DNA of 64,000 nucleotides from Oscillospiraceae bacterium (GTDB taxonomy: Bacteria > Bacillota > Clostridia > Oscillospirales > Ruminococcaceae). Every line of letters begins with the position of its first letter. Position 1 is the first letter of the stretch. The notes under the pieces are model-generated. The model did not search any database. It had not been told where the DNA came from and saw only the letters and a program-made list of their open reading frames with translations. The stretch covers positions 126,243-190,242 of the forward strand of contig CACZDM010000002.1 in assembly GCA_902779915.1 (NCBI GenBank), written 5' to 3'. This document shows positions 61,192 to 64,000 of the stretch, piece by piece. The translations under genes and the position numbers were made by a program.

Positions 61192-62922
61192 GTGGTTTAT
61201 GTGGACAGAATGAATAAAGTCAGAAGCAAATTGGGAATCCGCTGTGTTATTGCGATTATTTTTATTGGATTGATTTTTGGTTTGTCGCTGACTTTGGCTG
61301 GCGTTAATCTATATACCAAACGAACTTTAGAGAGTTATAATGATTTGGGCCTTAAAGCAGGCAAAATTGTTGCAGGATATTTTTCCGATGACGATATAGT
61401 TGAATATGCCAACCTTGTTAATGAATATGTTAAAGGGACTGTTAGCGCTTCTGAATTACATGAAGTTGCAAACAGCGCTAAATATCAAGAAATAAGTGAA
61501 AAATTATATAATTTAAGAGAGCGCTTGGGGTTCAATGACATTTTGGTTTGCTCGATCGACCTTAATGTTTTGGAAAATTATGAAAGAAAAAATCCAGACT
61601 CTGCGGATTGGAAGTCTATACGATATATCATGGACAGCAACGTTGACCCGGAAAAGAAAGTTTATTTAGGATCTTTGGACACGGCGTATGCAGCAACTAA
61701 GGAGAAATTGATTGCAATATGTCACGGGAGCAAAAATGCATATGAACCGTTTGTTAGCAATGCAAACTATGGCCATCTCATAACTTCGATTGTTCCGATC
61801 CAGGTTAACGGGAATAATGTTGCATTTGTTTTTGCTGAAATTCTGGTTGAGGATTATGAAAAAGATGTTTCCAGCTTCATTTTGTCGACGATTTTTGTTT
61901 CTTTGACAATAGTTGTCGTGTTGGTTTTAATAGCTGTGGTTGTTATTTCTCGGCGTTTTGTCAAGCCTATTTTGTCTATTTCTTCTGAGGTTGAAAAATT
62001 TGTTTCCGACAACACTAAAGTCTCCGAAGCGCTAAAAAATATAAAAACGGGCGATGAAATTGAACTGCTTGCGAAAAGTGTATTAAAAATGGAAATTGAC
62101 ACGGAAAAATATATTGAAAATTTAGTGGATATCACCGCGGAAGAAGAGCGAATAAAATCAGAGCTTGAGGTTGCAACCCATATTCAAGCGGACATGCTTC
62201 CCTCCATATTCCCACCGTTTCCAAACCGAAACGAGTTTTCCTTAACTGCAATCATGTCGCCAGCAAAAGAGGTTGGAGGAGATTTTTATGACTTCTTCTT
62301 TGTTGACAATGATCATTTAGGGCTTGTCATGGCGGATGTTTCGGGAAAGGGTGTCCCTGCGGCGCTTTTTATGGTTATAGCCAAAACTTTAATTAAAGAT
62401 AGGGCGATTTTGTCCGGTTCTGAAGGCAACTACAGCACGGCTGAAGTTTTGAAATATGTTAATAGGCAGCTTTGCGACAACAACAAAGAAGGATTTTTTG
62501 TGACTGTTTGGTTTGCAATATTGGATCTGGCAACAGGCGAGGGAATTGAGTCTAACGCAGGCCATGAATATCCAGCGATTTGCCGGGATGGCGGAAAATA
62601 TAAACTCATTAAAAGCAAACATTCTCCAGCGGTTGCGATAGCGGAGGGGACAAACTTTAAAGAAAATGGTTTTAAACTCAATCCCGGCGACTCTTTATAT
62701 GTCTACACTGACGGAGTGACTGAAGCAACAAATTCTAGAGGGGCATTGTTTGGTGAAAAGAGGCTGGTTGAATCTTTAAATACAGACACATCTACTTCAA
62801 CGGCAAAAACTTTGGCAATTGTCAGAAAAGATGTTGACAAATTTGTTGACGGTGCTTCCCAATTTGACGACATCACTATGCTTTGTTTTAAATATTATGG
62901 CAAGGGAGGGCCCGCTAATTGA
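61192..62922 (+). CDS. Membrane SpoIIE/PP2C-type phosphatase
   Basis: 576-aa signalling protein: cytoplasmic start, membrane segment (about 15-42), extracytoplasmic sensor (about 43-235), second membrane segment (about 236-260), HAMP and coiled coil (about 262-330), and SpoIIE-type phosphatase (about 345-570; AKEVGGDFYDFFF, VMADVSGKGVPAALF, TDGVTEATN, FDDITMLCF). The sensor could bind an extracellular signal. Target is probably the adjacent STAS protein. GTG start 61192; another GTG nine bases later is possible. Confidence 0.92.
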   Translation: MVYVDRMNKVRSKLGIRCVIAIIFIGLIFGLSLTLAGVNLYTKRTLESYNDLGLKAGKIVAGYFSDDDIVEYANLVNEYVKGTVSASELHEVANSAKYQEISEKLYNLRERLGFNDILVCSIDLNVLENYERKNPDSADWKSIRYIMDSNVDPEKKVYLGSLDTAYAATKEKLIAICHGSKNAYEPFVSNANYGHLITSIVPIQVNGNNVAFVFAEILVEDYEKDVSSFILSTIFVSLTIVVVLVLIAVVVISRRFVKPILSISSEVEKFVSDNTKVSEALKNIKTGDEIELLAKSVLKMEIDTEKYIENLVDITAEEERIKSELEVATHIQADMLPSIFPPFPNRNEFSLTAIMSPAKEVGGDFYDFFFVDNDHLGLVMADVSGKGVPAALFMVIAKTLIKDRAILSGSEGNYSTAEVLKYVNRQLCDNNKEGFFVTVWFAILDLATGEGIESNAGHEYPAICRDGGKYKLIKSKHSPAVAIAEGTNFKENGFKLNPGDSLYVYTDGVTEATNSRGALFGEKRLVESLNTDTSTSTAKTLAIVRKDVDKFVDGASQFDDITMLCFKYYGKGGPAN

Positions 62923-63326
62923 AGGAGATAATCTTGAAGGCCCAAGTTGATAATTTATATAGAGTTCTGGATTTTGTTGAAGAGGAGCTAGACCTCAGAA
63001 ATTGCAAAACCAAGACTAAATCTCAAATTTTGGTTGCGGTTGAAGAAATTTTTGTAAATATTGCAAGCTATGCCTACGAAGGGGGGGATGGCGAAGTTAA
63101 AATTAGGGTGTCTTTTTCTGCTGATTCAAATGTTGTTTCCATAGTTTTCATAGACAGTGGGATCAAGTATAATCCAATTGCAAAGGAGGATCCAAACATT
63201 AAGCTATCAGCTGATCAAAGGCCTATTGGCGGACTGGGAATATATATAACAAAAAAATTTTTTGATGAACTAATTTATGCCTATAAAAGTGGTAAAAATA
63301 TTCTTACCGCGAAAAAGAAAATGTGA
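62919..63326 (+). CDS. Anti-sigma-type HATPase kinase
   Basis: 135-aa GHKL ATPase of the RsbW/SpoIIAB class with N-box VAVEEIFVNIASYAY, VVSIVFIDSGIKYNP, and the glycine-rich RPIGGLGIYITKKF. It would phosphorylate the STAS protein or hold a sigma factor. TTG start overlaps the phosphatase stop by four bases. No sigma gene is visible in the window; it may be elsewhere. Confidence 0.92.
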   Translation: MKEIILKAQVDNLYRVLDFVEEELDLRNCKTKTKSQILVAVEEIFVNIASYAYEGGDGEVKIRVSFSADSNVVSIVFIDSGIKYNPIAKEDPNIKLSADQRPIGGLGIYITKKFFDELIYAYKSGKNILTAKKKM

Positions 63327-63347
63327 ATTATTTAGGGGGTTGTAGAA

Positions 63348-63845
63348 ATGGCAGGAAGTGTTTTTAGAAAAAAGAGTATGGACAGGGTTTCTTCGCCAGA
63401 ACAGCTTAATGACTATATAAAAGTCTCAAATCCAGCAGTTTGGATGGTTATATCTGCTGTTGTCATTTTGCTGATCGGAATTTGCGTCTGGGGAGTTTTT
63501 GGGAAACTCGACACAGTGATTAAAGGCGGAGGATACTGCAAAGATGGAACTGTTCATTGTTATCTTCAGGAAAAAGATCTAGCAAGACTAACTCAAGACA
63601 CCAAAATAACCATTGAAGGCAAAGAATATCCCATAGCATCTGTTGCTAGAATGCCAATAGAAATTGACGAGGAAGAATATGAAACTAATGAAACCGAGCC
63701 ACATCTTTACGCGATGCACAAAAGCGGATTAGAAGAAAACGATTGGGCTTGCGATGTTTTGGTTAATGCTCCGCTTGAGGATGGTGTGTATGACACAAGT
63801 ATAACAGTCGAGAGCGTTTCCCCAATGTCCTTCATTTTAAAATGA
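63348..63845 (+). CDS. NHLP/NHLM system secretion (HlyD-like) protein, short form
   Basis: 165-aa protein with a cytoplasmic start FRKKSMDRVSSPEQLNDYIKV, a membrane segment (about 28-50, AVWMVISAVVILLIGICVW) and a short external region. The opening SPEQLNDYIKVSNP is typical of the NHLM-type secretion protein that partners the peptidase-ABC exporter. It lacks a long coiled-coil hairpin, so it is a reduced adaptor. ATG follows GGGGG; it is 15 bases before the ABC gene. Confidence 0.88.
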   Translation: MAGSVFRKKSMDRVSSPEQLNDYIKVSNPAVWMVISAVVILLIGICVWGVFGKLDTVIKGGGYCKDGTVHCYLQEKDLARLTQDTKITIEGKEYPIASVARMPIEIDEEEYETNETEPHLYAMHKSGLEENDWACDVLVNAPLEDGVYDTSITVESVSPMSFILK

Positions 63846-63860
63846 GCAAAGGAGTGATTA

Positions 63861-64000
63861 TTGTTGAGTAGCGTTAAGAGTTTAAAAAAACCTGTTGAAC
63901 ACGGCAAAGCTAAGGTCCCTGTTGTTATGCAGATGGAAGCTTTGGAATGTGGGGCGGCGTCTTTAACCATGATCCTTGCATACTATGGCAAATGGATTCC
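63861..64000 (+). CDS. NHLP peptidase-ABC exporter, N-terminal part (cut by window end)
   Basis: First 46 codons only. The peptide contains KVPVVMQMEALECGAASLTMILAYYGKWIP, the start of a C39 peptidase domain with the catalytic Cys in ECGA. It should continue into a membrane-ATPase exporter that cleaves after the double-Gly of Nif11 leaders. TTG start at 63861 (or 63864) after AAAGGAG. Last gene in view of the STAS-GH3-SpoIIE-HATPase-NHLP operon. Confidence 0.88.
   Translation, partial: MLSSVKSLKKPVEHGKAKVPVVMQMEALECGAASLTMILAYYGKWI

Overview
The window looks like a chromosomal segment of an AT-rich, Gram-positive, spore-forming member of the Clostridia, possibly Oscillospirales-like (the exact family is an inference). 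Supporting signs are the remA-gmk-rpoZ-coaBC-priA-def-fmt-rsmB-rlmN-prpC-prkC-rsgA order known from Bacillus and Clostridia, a 27-codon spoVM-like gene beside it, a SpoIVFA/SpoIVFB-like pair, many TTG and GTG starts with strong Shine-Dalgarno sites, lipoprotein and sortase genes, and consensus TTGACA-17-TATAAT promoters. Nothing looks like phage, plasmid or CRISPR.

Layout. 0-7.1 kb: queuosine genes (tgt, queA), a WYL regulator, a cyclophilin, and an asd-dapA-dapB lysine/diaminopimelate operon. 7.3-11.2 kb: two copies of a diverged 140-bp repeat, a tRNA-Leu, an exported DUF3626-like protein and a polar amino-acid ABC importer. 11.2-18.3 kb: a 750-bp gene-poor stretch, a Nif11-type precursor peptide, then feoA and a feoB gene split by a 3.57-kb serine-recombinase element that carries a sortase and a membrane protein. 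18.5-22.0 kb: two tandem exported proteins with EndoU-nuclease-like motifs. 22.1-35.5 kb: a co-directional surface-glycan cluster (GtrA, WecE-like and ArnC-like enzymes, two polytopic membrane proteins, a WecD-like acetyltransferase, SDR, split transketolase, ACP, AMP-ligase, LuxE, LuxC and two small flippase-like proteins). 35.5-50.0 kb: sporulation and housekeeping genes. 50.2-58.5 kb: uppP, a DEAD-box helicase, a Nif11 precursor plus radical SAM/SPASM maturase, a membrane-anchored ADP-ribosyltransferase-like protein, tRNA-Ser, queH, a pseudouridine synthase and an S1-domain protein. 59.1-64.0 kb: an operon of STAS, GH3-family ligase, SpoIIE-type phosphatase, anti-sigma-type ATPase, and the NHLP/Nif11 peptide export machinery, cut by the window end.

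Main points. (1) Precise recombination between the two CACATGT copies that flank the element would restore an in-frame 693-aa FeoB, and the predicted circular junction has symmetric arms as expected of an attachment site. This is a candidate reversible gene-interruption element. (2) The Nif11 precursors, radical SAM enzyme, C39-type ABC exporter and partner-switching regulators look like parts of one modified-peptide export system, with a GH3 amide-forming-type enzyme of unknown role inside its operon. (3) The glycan cluster combines fatty-aldehyde (LuxE/LuxC/ACP) and C2-transfer (transketolase) chemistry with amino-sugar genes, suggesting an undescribed sugar or lipid decoration. (4) coaBC appears to have an internal deletion whose C-terminal end is still readable in another frame.
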